Source of the DNA: Halodurantibacterium daqingensis
GTDB lineage: Bacteria > Pseudomonadota > Alphaproteobacteria > Rhodobacterales > Rhodobacteraceae
Length of the DNA: 64,000 nucleotides
Direction of reading: 5' to 3'
Assembly (NCBI RefSeq): GCF_042666235.1
Contig: NZ_JBHTFQ010000003.1
Location: 186,001 to 250,000, forward strand
The translations under genes and the position numbers were made by a program. Of the stretch, positions 8,697-17,542 are shown piece by piece. The notes beneath the pieces are model-generated. The model was not told the DNA's origin. It saw only the letters and a program-made list of their open reading frames with translations, and did no database searches. The stretch's first letter is position 1, and each line of letters starts with the position of its first letter.

Positions 8697-9488
8697 ATGA
8701 CCAGAATCGACGACACTTTCGCAAGGCTGCGGACCGAGGGCCGGAAGGCCTTCGTTTCCTACATCATGGCAGGTGATCCGGACGTGGAGACCTCGCTTGC
8801 CATCATGAAGGGCCTGCCGGGGGCGGGGGTGGATGTGATCGAACTGGGGATGCCCTTCACCGATCCGATGGCCGATGGCTCGACCATCCAGCTTGCCGGC
8901 CAGCGCGCGCTTGAAGGCGGGCAGACGCTGGAGAGAACCCTGCAGATGGTGCGGGACTTCCGCCAGGGCGATGACCGGACGCCGATCGTGATGATGGGCT
9001 ATTACAACCCGATCTACAGCCGCGGCGTGCAGCGTTTCCTGGCCGAGGCCCGCGAGGCCGGGATCGACGGGCTGATCATCGTCGATCTGCCCCCGGAAGA
9101 GGATGACGAACTGTGCCTGCCGGCGCAGGCGGCGGGGCTCAACTTCATCCGTCTGGCCACGCCAACCACGGATGCCAAGCGCCTGCCCACCGTGCTGCGC
9201 AATACCAGCGGCTTTGTCTACTATGTCTCGATCACCGGCATCACCGGCGCCGCGGCGGCGCAGGCGGCCGATGTCGCGCCGGAAGTTGCACGGATCAAGG
9301 CGGCGACCGATCTTCCCGTGATCGTGGGCTTCGGCATCACTACGCCCGAATCCGCGCAGGCGATTGCCGGGGTGGCCGATGGCTGTGTCGTCGGCTCGGC
9401 CATCGTCAAGCTGATCGGCGAGGGGCGGTCGGTCGCGGATGTGCTGGCGCATGTCCGGGCGCTGGCGGCGGGCGCCCACCGCGCCTGA
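8697..9488 (+). CDS. trpA: Tryptophan synthase alpha subunit
   Basis: Cleaves indole-3-glycerol phosphate to indole and glyceraldehyde 3-phosphate, passing indole to TrpB. The 263-residue TIM barrel has the catalytic pair at E49 and D60 in VIELGMPFTDPMADG, the same numbering as in E. coli, and phosphate-binding glycines in VGFGI and CVVGSAIVKLI. The ATG at 8697 is preceded by GGGGCGGGGCGCC; the much longer open frame upstream runs antisense to ychF and is not coding. trpB and trpF are not adjacent, so trpA is an orphan of the trp genes here, as in several Rhodobacterales. A rho-independent terminator follows immediately. Confidence 0.97.
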   Translation: MTRIDDTFARLRTEGRKAFVSYIMAGDPDVETSLAIMKGLPGAGVDVIELGMPFTDPMADGSTIQLAGQRALEGGQTLERTLQMVRDFRQGDDRTPIVMMGYYNPIYSRGVQRFLAEAREAGIDGLIIVDLPPEEDDELCLPAQAAGLNFIRLATPTTDAKRLPTVLRNTSGFVYYVSITGITGAAAAQAADVAPEVARIKAATDLPVIVGFGITTPESAQAIAGVADGCVVGSAIVKLIGEGRSVADVLAHVRALAAGAHRA

Positions 9489-9505
9489 CGCCTGCTGATC
9501 CGTCG

Positions 9506-9535
9506 AAAGGGCCCGCCACTGCGCGGGCCTTTTTC
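9506..9535 (+). terminator. Rho-independent terminator of trpA
   Basis: Stem GGCCCGC (9510-9516) pairs with GCGGGCC (9523-9529) around a 6-nt loop, extended by A-T pairs, and is followed by TTTTT at 9530-9534. It starts 17 nt after the trpA stop and separates trpA from the following dehydrogenase gene. Confidence 0.9.
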
Positions 9536-9623
9536 ACGGGGCCACCACCAGATGCTGCTGCCCATTGCGTGAACAGGCACCGATTGGTAATCATAATTGA
9601 CCAGTTGCACCGAAAGAGCATCC

Positions 9624-10787
9624 ATGCCCGTCATCACCTGCATTGAAGACCTTCGCCAGATCTATCAGCGTCGCGCCCCCCGGATGTTCTATGACTATGC
9701 TGAATCCGGCAGCTGGACCGAACAGACCTTCCGGGAAAATACCACCGATTTTGCAAAGATCCGGCTTCGGCAACGCGTGGCTGTGGACATGCTGAACCGG
9801 TCCACCCGCTCCACGATGATCGGCGAAGAGGTGGCGATGCCGGTGGCGCTTGCGCCGGTGGGGCTGACGGGCATGCAGCATGCCGATGGCGAGATCCTTG
9901 CCGCTCGCGCGGCCGAGGCCTTTGGCGTGCCCTTCACGCTCTCGACGATGTCGATCTGTTCCATCGAGGATGTCGCCGCGCATACGACCAAGCCGTTCTG
10001 GTTCCAGCTTTACGTGATGAAGGATCAGGATTTTGTCAGCCGGACGCTGGCGCGGGCCAAGGCAGCGGGGGTTTCCGCGCTGGTGCTGACGCTTGATCTG
10101 CAAATCCTCGGCCAGCGCCACCGTGATCTCAAGAACGGCCTTTCTGCGCCGCCCAAGCTGACGCTGCCCACGATGATGAACCTCGCGACCAAATGGCGCT
10201 GGGGCATGGGGATGCTGGGCACCAAACGGCGGTTCTTCGGCAATATCGTTGGCCATGCCAAGGGCGTGGCCGATGCCTCGTCGCTGTCCAGCTGGACGGC
10301 CGAGCAGTTCGACCCGCAGCTCGACTGGTCCAAGGTTGCGCGGCTGAAAGAGGAGTGGGGCGGCAAGCTGATCCTCAAGGGGATCCTCGATGCCGAAGAT
10401 GCCCGCATGGCCGCCGAAGTGGGGGCGGACGCGATCATCGTCTCGAACCACGGCGGGCGGCAGCTTGACGGGGCGCTGTCGTCGATCCGGGTACTGCCCT
10501 CGATCCTCGACGCGGTGGGGGACCGGGTCGAGGTGCATCTTGATGGCGGAATCCGCTCGGGTCAGGATGTGCTCAAGGCCGTCGCGATGGGGGCACGCGG
10601 CACCTATATCGGGCGTGCCTTCGTCTATGGGTTGGGGGCCCTTGGCCAGGCTGGCGTCACCCGCGCGCTTGAAGTGATCCACCGCGAGCTTGATATCTCG
10701 ATGGCGCTCTGCGGCGAGCGTGACGTCCATGACCTGGGGCGCCACAATCTACTTGTGCCAAAGGATTTCGAGGGGGAGTGGCACTAG
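9624..10787 (+). CDS. lldD: FMN-dependent L-lactate / 2-hydroxyacid dehydrogenase
   Basis: Member of the FMN-dependent alpha-hydroxyacid oxidase/dehydrogenase family (L-lactate dehydrogenase, quinone- or cytochrome-linked in bacteria). The 387-residue TIM barrel shows the catalytic histidine H276 in IVSNHGGRQLDG, the FMN-binding HLDGGIRSGQDVLKA and the GARGTYIGR segment, and an N-terminal RAPRMFYDYAESGSW typical of LldD. ATG at 9624 was preferred over a TTG at 9597, which adds nine residues outside the family alignment. No permease or regulator is next to it. Mandelate or glycolate specificity cannot be excluded. Its stop codon is shared with the converging ABC permease in the palindrome CTAG (10784-10787). 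Confidence 0.85.
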   Translation: MPVITCIEDLRQIYQRRAPRMFYDYAESGSWTEQTFRENTTDFAKIRLRQRVAVDMLNRSTRSTMIGEEVAMPVALAPVGLTGMQHADGEILAARAAEAFGVPFTLSTMSICSIEDVAAHTTKPFWFQLYVMKDQDFVSRTLARAKAAGVSALVLTLDLQILGQRHRDLKNGLSAPPKLTLPTMMNLATKWRWGMGMLGTKRRFFGNIVGHAKGVADASSLSSWTAEQFDPQLDWSKVARLKEEWGGKLILKGILDAEDARMAAEVGADAIIVSNHGGRQLDGALSSIRVLPSILDAVGDRVEVHLDGGIRSGQDVLKAVAMGARGTYIGRAFVYGLGALGQAGVTRALEVIHRELDISMALCGERDVHDLGRHNLLVPKDFEGEWH

Positions 10788-11611
10788 GGCTTGAGGCGAT
10801 AGCCGGTCCGGAACCAGTACCAGCACAGCGCCAGCAGGGCTGTGGTGAAGGCGCCGCAGACGGCCAGGCCGATTTCCGGCGCGCTGTCGGACCGGCCGAT
10901 CACCCCATAGCGAAGCCCGTCGATCAGGTAGAAGATCGGGTTCCAGTGGGTGATCGTGCGCATCGGCTCGGGCAGCGTCTCCACCGAATAGAAGGTGCCT
11001 GACAGGAACGACAGCGGCGTGACGATGAAATTCGTGATCGCGGCCATCTGGTCGAACTTGTTGGCAAAGACGCCTGCGATGATGCCGATGGCCGACAGCA
11101 TCGCGGCCCCCAGCAACACGAAGCCCAGGGCCCAGAGCGGATGCGCGATGCCCATCCCGAGCGCGAGCACCATGACCAGCCCGATTGCCAGCGCGACGAA
11201 GAGGCCCCGCGCGATCCCGCCGGCCACATAGCCCGCGACGAGTTCGCCAGCCGAAAGCGGCGGCATCAACGTGTCGACGATGTTGCCCTGCACCTTCGAG
11301 ATGACGATCGAGGATGATGTATTGGCAAAGGCGTTCTGGATCACCGTCATCATCAGGATGCCGGGGGCAAGAAACTGGATGAAGGGCACGCCCATCACCT
11401 CGCCGCGTGAAGGGCCGATTGCCAGCGCAAAGACCGCAAGGAACAGACCGGCCGTCATCAGCGGCGCCGCAAGCGTCTGCGACCAGACGGTCAGGAAGCG
11501 CAGGATCTCGCGCATCGCCAGCGTTTTCATGCCCAGCCAGTTGATCCGGCCAAAGCGGCGTACCCCCATCTCGATCGGTTGCCGTCCCAGGTCCTGGCCA
11601 CTCGGTTGCAT
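10784..11611 (-). CDS. ABC-2 type transporter permease
   Basis: Integral membrane protein of about 275 residues with six hydrophobic segments arranged as in ABC-2 (YadH/NodJ/KpsM-type) permeases. The conserved ABC-2 region is seen as FIQFLAPGILMMTVIQNAF and later FNP/HWNPIFYLIDGLRYG, the C-terminal signature of the family. ATG at 11611 is used; a GTG one codon upstream is possible. No ATP-binding subunit is encoded next to it, so the partner must lie elsewhere. Function could be drug, lipid or polysaccharide export. I do not link it to the kps genes at 46-51 kb, because KpsM proteins have a different N-terminus. It converges on lldD with overlapping stops. Confidence 0.85.
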   Translation of the reverse strand: MQPSGQDLGRQPIEMGVRRFGRINWLGMKTLAMREILRFLTVWSQTLAAPLMTAGLFLAVFALAIGPSRGEVMGVPFIQFLAPGILMMTVIQNAFANTSSSIVISKVQGNIVDTLMPPLSAGELVAGYVAGGIARGLFVALAIGLVMVLALGMGIAHPLWALGFVLLGAAMLSAIGIIAGVFANKFDQMAAITNFIVTPLSFLSGTFYSVETLPEPMRTITHWNPIFYLIDGLRYGVIGRSDSAPEIGLAVCGAFTTALLALCWYWFRTGYRLKP

Positions 11612-11754
11612 CACATGCCCCTTTGTCTTGAATTCGCGGTCCGGTGCTTGTATCTCGGACCGTCCCGACTAAAATAGGGGCTTAACAGATTTCTCCAAGG
11701 TGATGCGGCCGTGCAGGTCGCCGCCCGGGATGAGCAGAAACCCGGAGGCCATGA

Positions 11755-12381
11755 ATGTCCTGGACCGACGAGCGCGTCGAGACGCTCAAGAAGATGTGGG
11801 CGGAAGGCCAGAGCGCCAGCCAGATCGCCAAGGAGCTTGGCGGGGTGACGCGTAATGCCGTCATTGGCAAGGTCCACCGGCTGGGCCTCTCGAACCGCGT
11901 TGGCGGTGCCGGAAAGCCTGACGAAGATCTGGCCGAACCTGTGGCTGCGGCCGCCGCACAGCCTGAACCTGCCGCAGCGCCACGTCCGGCGGCCGCGCCC
12001 CGGCCGGCGCCGCAGCCGCAGCGCGTGGAGCCCGCTTCCGAACCCGTCCGCGCCGAGCGGGAAGAGCCGCGCGTCGCACCGCCGGTGCCACAACCCGCGC
12101 GGCGCGTGATCGTGCCGGCAGGCCAACCGCTGCCGCCGCAGCCCTCGGCGAACGAAATCAGCCCCGAGGCGCTGGCTTCGGTGCGCGAGGTGGAGAAGAA
12201 GGCGCGCCGGCTCACGCTCATGGAACTGACCGAACGGACCTGCAAATGGCCGATCGGCGACCCGGCGACCGAGGATTTCTGGTTTTGCGGTCTGCCAAGC
12301 CAGGCGGGCAAGCCCTATTGCGACGCTCATGTCGGGGTGGCGTTCCAGCCGATGTCATCGCGGCGCGACCGCCGCCGCTGA
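11755..12381 (+). CDS. gcrA: GcrA cell cycle regulator
   Basis: Alphaproteobacterial regulator that binds sigma70-RNA polymerase and activates promoters with methylated GANTC sites. The 208-residue protein opens with SWTDERVETLKKMWAEGQSA and ASQIAKELGGVTRNAVIGKV, the GcrA helix-turn-helix. A Pro/Ala/Arg-rich linker follows (residues about 60-130), then the C-terminal sigma-interacting domain with ERTCKWPIGDP and FCGLPSQAGKPYCDAH. ATG at 11755 has GGAGG about 5 nt upstream. Low-complexity linkers are normal in Rhodobacterales homologues. It is transcribed away from the ABC permease. Activity would depend on the CcrM methylase, which is not encoded in this window. Confidence 0.95.
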   Translation: MSWTDERVETLKKMWAEGQSASQIAKELGGVTRNAVIGKVHRLGLSNRVGGAGKPDEDLAEPVAAAAAQPEPAAAPRPAAAPRPAPQPQRVEPASEPVRAEREEPRVAPPVPQPARRVIVPAGQPLPPQPSANEISPEALASVREVEKKARRLTLMELTERTCKWPIGDPATEDFWFCGLPSQAGKPYCDAHVGVAFQPMSSRRDRRR

Positions 12382-13017
12382 GCTGCCCAAAGGAAAATCG
12401 GCGTCGCTTGGGGTTAGCCGGTGCGGCTCATGCTCTCGGCGAGGTCGGCATGCCGGCCGCCCAAGCAGTTGCACCACCGGGTTTTCGGAATCCGTTCCTT
12501 CCTCTCGGCCCGCCTTGGCGGGTCGCCCGGCCCGTGGGTGCCCGCGGCGGGCGGGGAACAACGCCGCGGGGGGAAGTCCGGATGCCGCCTGCGCGCAGCC
12601 GCGATGCGGCCGGGCCGCAAAGGTCGTGCCAGGTCCCTGGTCGGGGTGACCGTGCCTTCGCCGGTTCGGCATCGAAAGCAGCGCAACCCCGGCTTTCCGG
12701 CTGCGAGTGGCGGTCCGTTCACAGCAGGGGTCAGGATGGCCAGGCCAAGATCATCCGCTGCCGACCTCCTCGTTGGCGCGGCCGATGCCTGTGCCAGAGC
12801 GTGCGGGGCGCGCCCGGCGCAACAGGGCGCGCCCGCAAATTTCCGATCCGCGTGCGTGGTGGTGCGGTCATGTCACTGAAGGATCACTTCATCAGCGTGG
12901 TTCCGCGACCGGTCGCCCGGTTCATGTGGAGTGCTCGGGACGCCGGCCCGTGCGAAGGTCCGGCGGGGCGCAGGCGTCGGTGGCCTGCGGGCAGGTGCAG
13001 GTCCCTGCGGCCCCGCG
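12382..13017 (+). other. Gene-free GC-rich interval
   Basis: The 636 nt between gcrA and the converging AsmA-like gene contain no frame I accept as a gene. Translations are Arg/Pro/Gly-rich on both strands. A short frame opening at 12870 (MSLKDHFISVVPRPVARF) looks protein-like for about 20 residues, then becomes low-complexity. No clear terminator, tRNA or repeat was found. Confidence 0.45.
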
Positions 13018-15006
13018 TCAGTTGCCGCCCAACAGACGCCCCAGCCCGCGTCTCACCTCGTTTTCCAGCAGCCGCCGGGCCTCTTCTTCCAGAGCGCGGC
13101 GGGCGGTGTCTTCCAGCGGCTCGCCCTCGCGCGCCTCGACGCCGAGCTCCTCCAATCGGCGCCGCGCCTCGGCTTCGGCGCGTGCTTCAAGGGCGCGGCG
13201 TTCTTCTTCGGCGCGACCGCGGGCGATCCCCTCGAGGTCAAGGCGGATCCTCGGATCGGCCCAGGGCCCGTCGATCAGGAAGGGAACACGCAGGCCGCCG
13301 CTGCCATCTTCCCGGGCAAGCGCAGTGGTCACCAGACGGTAGTCAAGCTGCTGCGGCCCGAGGTCGATCCGCCCGCTTCCCGTCGCCTGCATCAGCGGCG
13401 CCGAGAAGGCAAGATCGTCGTTGCGCAAGACGCCCTCGGCGATGGTGAAGCTGCCGGTGATCCTGTCGAAGATCGTGCGCGACCCTTCGCCGACATAGGA
13501 CATGTCCAGCCTGCGCAGCATGCCGACCAGATCAAGCCCGACGATCGCACCCTGTCCCAGTGCAAACGCACCCTCGCCCGAGAGGCTGGCCATGATCGCC
13601 GCAACCGAAGGGCCCGAGCCAAGAAACCGGAGCCTGCCGCTGAGCGGGGCAATCAGTCGATCCTGCCCGACGAGGGTGGCAAGCAGCGGCTGCATCCCGA
13701 TCTCCGATGCGACAAGGTTGCCCCCGACCGACAGCGCGCCGCGCCCGTTGATCACGAACTCGCCGCCCAGAGTGCCGTCCAGAAGCTGAATCTCCTGCAG
13801 GTCCAGAACGGCGCGCGCCGCATCAAGCCTTGCGCGGATCTGTACCGGGCCCGCCTGCAGCTCGCCCAGCCGGAGACTTTGCGCGGAGAGGCGCAGATCG
13901 GCATCCAGCCAGGCAAGGGGCGCGATATCGATGGGGGTTGTGGACCATCCCCGCGCTGCTGGCGCCGCCCCGGCGGCCGAGCCAGGAGCCGGCGCCACCG
14001 GACCGGACGAAAAATCAAGCGCCTCGGCACTGATCGTGGCGTCGAGGAACGGCCGGTCCGCGCCGGGATGCAGCTGTGCGTCAAGCCGAAAGCGGTTCGC
14101 GCTCAAAGTCACTGTCGCATCCCGAAGACCGAGCGTTCCTGTCCGCGTCCGGTTCAGAGTGCCAACCAGCCGCATCGGTCCTGCCGCTGCCGCAGGCAGG
14201 GCGACGTCGGGCTGTCCGAAGGCAGAGAGAAGACGTGCAGGGGCGGGGGCGTCGATATCGATCTGCCCCTCGGCTGCCAGATCAAGCCCGCCGCGACCAC
14301 GGAAGGTCATCCGGCCCCCTGCAAACGCCATGTCAAGCGCAAGAGCCGAAGCCTGCCCCTGGATCAGCGCGGCGGGGTCGGCGATCTCGCTGCGCAGGGC
14401 AAGGGGCTGGCCTTCAAGGCGACCGCTGAGCTCGAGGCGCGCCGGGCCATCGGTGCCAGGCATCTCGAGGCGCAGATCGAGATCGTCGGCGCGCAGCACG
14501 GTATCCGACGCGCGATCCACGAAGGTGATGCGGCTGCCCGACAGCTGTGCCTCGTCGAGGGTGATCGGGCGCGCGGGGGGCTGCACGGGCGTTGCAGGGA
14601 TAGCGGCCGCTGCGGCCGGTTGGGGCGCAAGGCGCCAATTCTCGCGCCCGGTGCTGTCGCGCTCCAGATGGATGTCAGCGTCGTGCAACCGAAGGCGGCG
14701 GATCACGATATCCCCGCGCCAGAGCGCGGCAAGATCGAGGCCGATGTCGATTGCGCCGGCCTGCAGCATCGGCCTCTGGCTGGCCCAGTCGGCATTGCCG
14801 ATGCGCAAAGTCCCGCTGCGAAGGCCGATCACCGGCCAGATCGTGGGCTGCAACGGGCCTTCGATGGTGATCGTGCGCCCGGTTGCCGCTGCCAGGCGCT
14901 CGCTCACCGCCGTGGCGATGCGGTCACGCGGCAGCAGGAATGCCAGCGCGGCAAGCAGGATCACCGCCGTCACAAGGGTCAGCACCAATCGCAGCAGCCA
15001 GCGCAT
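13018..15006 (-). CDS. AsmA family protein
   Basis: Large inner-membrane-anchored periplasmic protein (662 residues) of the AsmA/TamB-like group, thought to act in lipid transport or outer-membrane assembly. It begins with a transmembrane segment (residues about 3-22), then RTITIEGPLQPTIWPVIGL and LRIGNADWASQRPML, the AsmA N-terminal signature, and a long beta-rich body. The C-terminal GEGAFALGQGAIVGLDL, GSFTIAEGVLRNDDL and TGSGRIDLGPQQLDYRL form the AsmA_2 domain. The last 60 residues are a highly charged Glu/Arg helix, a feature seen in Rhodobacterales homologues. I used ATG at 15006 rather than a TTG 39 nt upstream because it puts the membrane anchor at the N-terminus. Confidence 0.88.
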   Translation of the reverse strand: MRWLLRLVLTLVTAVILLAALAFLLPRDRIATAVSERLAAATGRTITIEGPLQPTIWPVIGLRSGTLRIGNADWASQRPMLQAGAIDIGLDLAALWRGDIVIRRLRLHDADIHLERDSTGRENWRLAPQPAAAAAIPATPVQPPARPITLDEAQLSGSRITFVDRASDTVLRADDLDLRLEMPGTDGPARLELSGRLEGQPLALRSEIADPAALIQGQASALALDMAFAGGRMTFRGRGGLDLAAEGQIDIDAPAPARLLSAFGQPDVALPAAAAGPMRLVGTLNRTRTGTLGLRDATVTLSANRFRLDAQLHPGADRPFLDATISAEALDFSSGPVAPAPGSAAGAAPAARGWSTTPIDIAPLAWLDADLRLSAQSLRLGELQAGPVQIRARLDAARAVLDLQEIQLLDGTLGGEFVINGRGALSVGGNLVASEIGMQPLLATLVGQDRLIAPLSGRLRFLGSGPSVAAIMASLSGEGAFALGQGAIVGLDLVGMLRRLDMSYVGEGSRTIFDRITGSFTIAEGVLRNDDLAFSAPLMQATGSGRIDLGPQQLDYRLVTTALAREDGSGGLRVPFLIDGPWADPRIRLDLEGIARGRAEEERRALEARAEAEARRRLEELGVEAREGEPLEDTARRALEEEARRLLENEVRRGLGRLLGGN

Positions 15007-15069
15007 CCTCAGCCTCCGGGCAGTTTCCACGGCCGAGTGTGGCAAGACCGCCGGGGCAGCACAAGGCCG

Positions 15070-16482
15070 TCAGGCTGCGGGGGCCGGTTCCGGCAGGAAA
15101 CGGTGCGTCGGAGGCTCCAGATGCGCCATGAAATCCGCGCACCACTGCACCACGTCATGGCTCAGAAGCCGCTTCATCATGTGGTCCCAGCGCTCGCGGC
15201 GTTCGTCCAGCGGCATTGACAGGGCGCGTTGAATGGCCTTCGCGGTGCCTTCGGCATCATGGGGATTGATCAGCAAGGCGCTGTCCAGTTCCCGCGCCGC
15301 GCCCGCGAAGCGCGACAGGACCAGAACGCCCGGATCCTCGGGATCCTGCGCGGCAACGAACTCTTTCGCCACAAGGTTCATCCCGTCCCGCAAGGGGGTG
15401 ACAAGGCCCACCTTTGCCAGCCGGTAAAGACCCGCCAGCACCGGCCGCCGGATGGATCGGTTGATGTATCGCATCGGCACCCAGTCAACTGTGCCCAGCG
15501 CTCCGTTCAGCCGCCCCGCCTCGGAGGCAACGGTTTCCTGCATCGAGGCGTATTCCGGTACTTCCGACCGTGAGGCCGGGGTGACCTGCAGATAGATCAC
15601 CTTGCCCATGTATTCCGGCGCACTGCGCAGGAACCGTTCATAGGCCTCGATGCGCTGGGGGATGCCCTTCGAGTAATCAAGCCTGTCCACCCCGATCAGA
15701 AGATCGCGCCCACCGAGGGACCGTGCCATTTCACGGATGCGGCGATCATCGGGGGACTTGGCGGCGATGGCGGCAAATTCTGCGGTTTCCATTCCGATCG
15801 GAAAGTCCCCCGCGACAAAGCTGCGGCCAAAGGCGCGGAACCTGCCTCCACCCAGGGGTTCGCCCACGCCTTCGCGGCGCAGGCAGCCGGCAAAGTTCTC
15901 CACATCGTAATCGGTCTGGAAGCCCACGACATCATAGGCGCAAAGCCCGCGCAGGATGGCCTCGTAAACCGGAACCGAAAAGAAGATGTCGGCGGGCGGC
16001 CAGGGGATGTGCAGGAAAAAGCCGATCCGGTTGCGCACACCGCGGCGGCGCAGTTCCTCGGCCAGCGGGATAAGGTGATAGTCATGCACCCAGATCACGT
16101 CGTCGGGTCGCAGCAGCGGCACAAGCCGGTCGGCGAACAGCCGGTTGACCCGGAAGTACCCCGCCATTTCCCGTCGCGCATATTCCGTCAGGTCGATGCG
16201 GCTGTGGCAGATCGGCCAGAGCACACGGTTGGCGAAGCCGTTGTAGTATTCAGCCACGTCGCGATCGGTCAGGTCTGTCAGCGCGTACTGGATTGCGCCG
16301 TTCTCGCGGATGCTGAGTGGCCCCGGTTCATCCTCGCCGGTCGATTTTCCCGACCAGCCCATCCAGATGCCGCCCCGTTCCCGCAACGCCGCATGCAGCG
16401 CAACCGCGAGTCCGCCTGCCGGCGGATTGCCAGCCTTGTCAGGCAGGGGAACGCGGTTGGACACGACGACCAGGCGGCTCAT
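15070..16482 (-). CDS. otsA: Trehalose-6-phosphate synthase
   Basis: Retaining GT20 glycosyltransferase that makes trehalose 6-phosphate from UDP-glucose and glucose 6-phosphate. The 470-residue protein starts SRLVVVSNRVPLP, followed by the glycine-rich GNPPAGGLAVAL loop, the WVHDYHLIPLAEELR motif and GVDRLDYSKGIPQRI, with ALLINPHDAEGTAKAI near the end for donor binding. Length is normal. It is preceded on the same strand by otsB with a 27-nt gap, so otsB-otsA form an operon for osmoprotectant trehalose. The usual regulation by osmotic or general stress cannot be read from the sequence. Confidence 0.96.
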   Translation of the reverse strand: MSRLVVVSNRVPLPDKAGNPPAGGLAVALHAALRERGGIWMGWSGKSTGEDEPGPLSIRENGAIQYALTDLTDRDVAEYYNGFANRVLWPICHSRIDLTEYARREMAGYFRVNRLFADRLVPLLRPDDVIWVHDYHLIPLAEELRRRGVRNRIGFFLHIPWPPADIFFSVPVYEAILRGLCAYDVVGFQTDYDVENFAGCLRREGVGEPLGGGRFRAFGRSFVAGDFPIGMETAEFAAIAAKSPDDRRIREMARSLGGRDLLIGVDRLDYSKGIPQRIEAYERFLRSAPEYMGKVIYLQVTPASRSEVPEYASMQETVASEAGRLNGALGTVDWVPMRYINRSIRRPVLAGLYRLAKVGLVTPLRDGMNLVAKEFVAAQDPEDPGVLVLSRFAGAARELDSALLINPHDAEGTAKAIQRALSMPLDERRERWDHMMKRLLSHDVVQWCADFMAHLEPPTHRFLPEPAPAA

Positions 16483-16509
16483 GGGCGGCCCTCGTGCTTG
16501 CGTCGATGC

Positions 16510-17301
16510 TCAGCGTTCATGGGCGATCTCCTCCAGGATCTGCCGGAGCCGCTCCGGCGTGGGAAGCGTCGCAAGCGCGGCGGTGTCTTGATCTGGAGGC
16601 GCGATGCGGATGGATGTTCCTCCCAGCGCGTTTGCCGCAGCAAACATCGCCTCGTCAGTCACATCATCCCCGATGGCAAGCGGCTTGCGCCCCGCGAAGG
16701 GCTCGCTGTCAAGGAAGGCGCGCAGCGCGCGGCCCTTGTCCTTGGCTGCAGGACGCAGTTCGACCACCATCTTACCGTGCAAAAGCTCCCAACCTTCACC
16801 TATCCGGGCCAGCTGCTTCTCCATCAACGCCGCAACCCTGTCGCGAGTTCCCTGAGCCTGGCGATAATGAAGCGCGAGGGCCGCACCCTTGTCCTCGAAC
16901 AGGACGCCGGGAAGGGCCGCGGGGGCGCGGGCAAGTTCGGCGCGGATATCATCAAGGGCGGGCGGGCGGTCTGCGGGGATCAGCGTGCCGTCACTGCCGC
17001 GCCGTTCGGCGCCGTGAAGGCCGGCGATGGGAAAGCGGTGCGGGGTGAAAAGCCGGTCCGCCAGCGCCACCTGACGACCGGTGACAAGCGCCAGCGCGCC
17101 GCCAAGATGGCGGGTCAGCGCCTGCAGAACGTCTGGGAGACGCGGGGGCACCACAATGCCGTCCGGTGTTTCCGCCAGATCAAGGAGCGTTCCGTCGATG
17201 TCGAGAAACAGCGCCCATTCATGGGGCGCACGGGCCAGCGCGGCAAGCAAAGGCTCGCCCTCCGCGCCGGTCTGGGGAAAGAGGGGATCTTTGTCTGTCA
17301 T
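16510..17301 (-). CDS. otsB: Trehalose-6-phosphate phosphatase
   Basis: HAD-superfamily phosphatase that releases trehalose from trehalose 6-phosphate. With ATG at 17301 the protein has 263 residues; the nucleophile motif ALFLDIDGTLLDL places the catalytic aspartates at D34 and D36. Motif II LVTGRQVA, a KGRALRAFLDSEPF segment and LAIGDDVTDEAMF (motif IV) follow, all in family order. The ORF remains open for 90 codons upstream, but that extension crosses the terminator of rplY and reads as low-complexity, so I rejected it. It is the first gene of otsB-otsA. Confidence 0.95.
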   Translation of the reverse strand: MTDKDPLFPQTGAEGEPLLAALARAPHEWALFLDIDGTLLDLAETPDGIVVPPRLPDVLQALTRHLGGALALVTGRQVALADRLFTPHRFPIAGLHGAERRGSDGTLIPADRPPALDDIRAELARAPAALPGVLFEDKGAALALHYRQAQGTRDRVAALMEKQLARIGEGWELLHGKMVVELRPAAKDKGRALRAFLDSEPFAGRKPLAIGDDVTDEAMFAAANALGGTSIRIAPPDQDTAALATLPTPERLRQILEEIAHER

Positions 17302-17482
17302 GGCGAAAAGATTAGCGCGTCGCTGGCGCAACACAACCCTGAGGGTGTTTTTTCTGCACCCGGAATCGTGGCAGGCGGTCGGCGGGCGCGACGTGCGGCG
17401 TGATCGTGTCAGGGGCGTCTGAGGCCGAGCGGCGGTGGCGAGGAACGCACGGCCATTCTCTGGCCGGTTCTGTCCAGAGACG

Positions 17483-17513
17483 AAAAGACCCGGCGCAAGG
17501 CTGCGCCGGGTCT
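17483..17513 (-). terminator. Rho-independent terminator of rplY
   Basis: A perfect 12-bp stem, AGACCCGGCGCA (17486-17497) and TGCGCCGGGTCT (17502-17513), closes a 4-nt loop. Reading on the minus strand it is followed by TTTT (rc of 17483-17486, sharing the last stem base). It lies 30 nt after the rplY stop and separates rplY from otsBA. Confidence 0.92.
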
Positions 17514-17542
17514 CTGCCATGCCGCGGGTGGCGACGGGTCGC

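Noticed and set aside
10784..11611. The ABC-2 permease as KpsM for the capsule genes at 46-51 kb
   Set aside because: It is 35 kb away, lacks a partner ATPase, and its sequence resembles general YadH-type permeases.
12560..12600. GAAGTCCGGA-like stretch resembling the RNase P RNA core
   Set aside because: The other conserved blocks of RNase P RNA are absent around it.
12931..15219. A 762-codon open frame on the plus strand opposite the AsmA-like gene
   Set aside because: It is antisense to a protein with clear AsmA motifs and its translation is Arg/Gly/Pro-rich without any domain; long antisense frames are common in GC-rich genomes.
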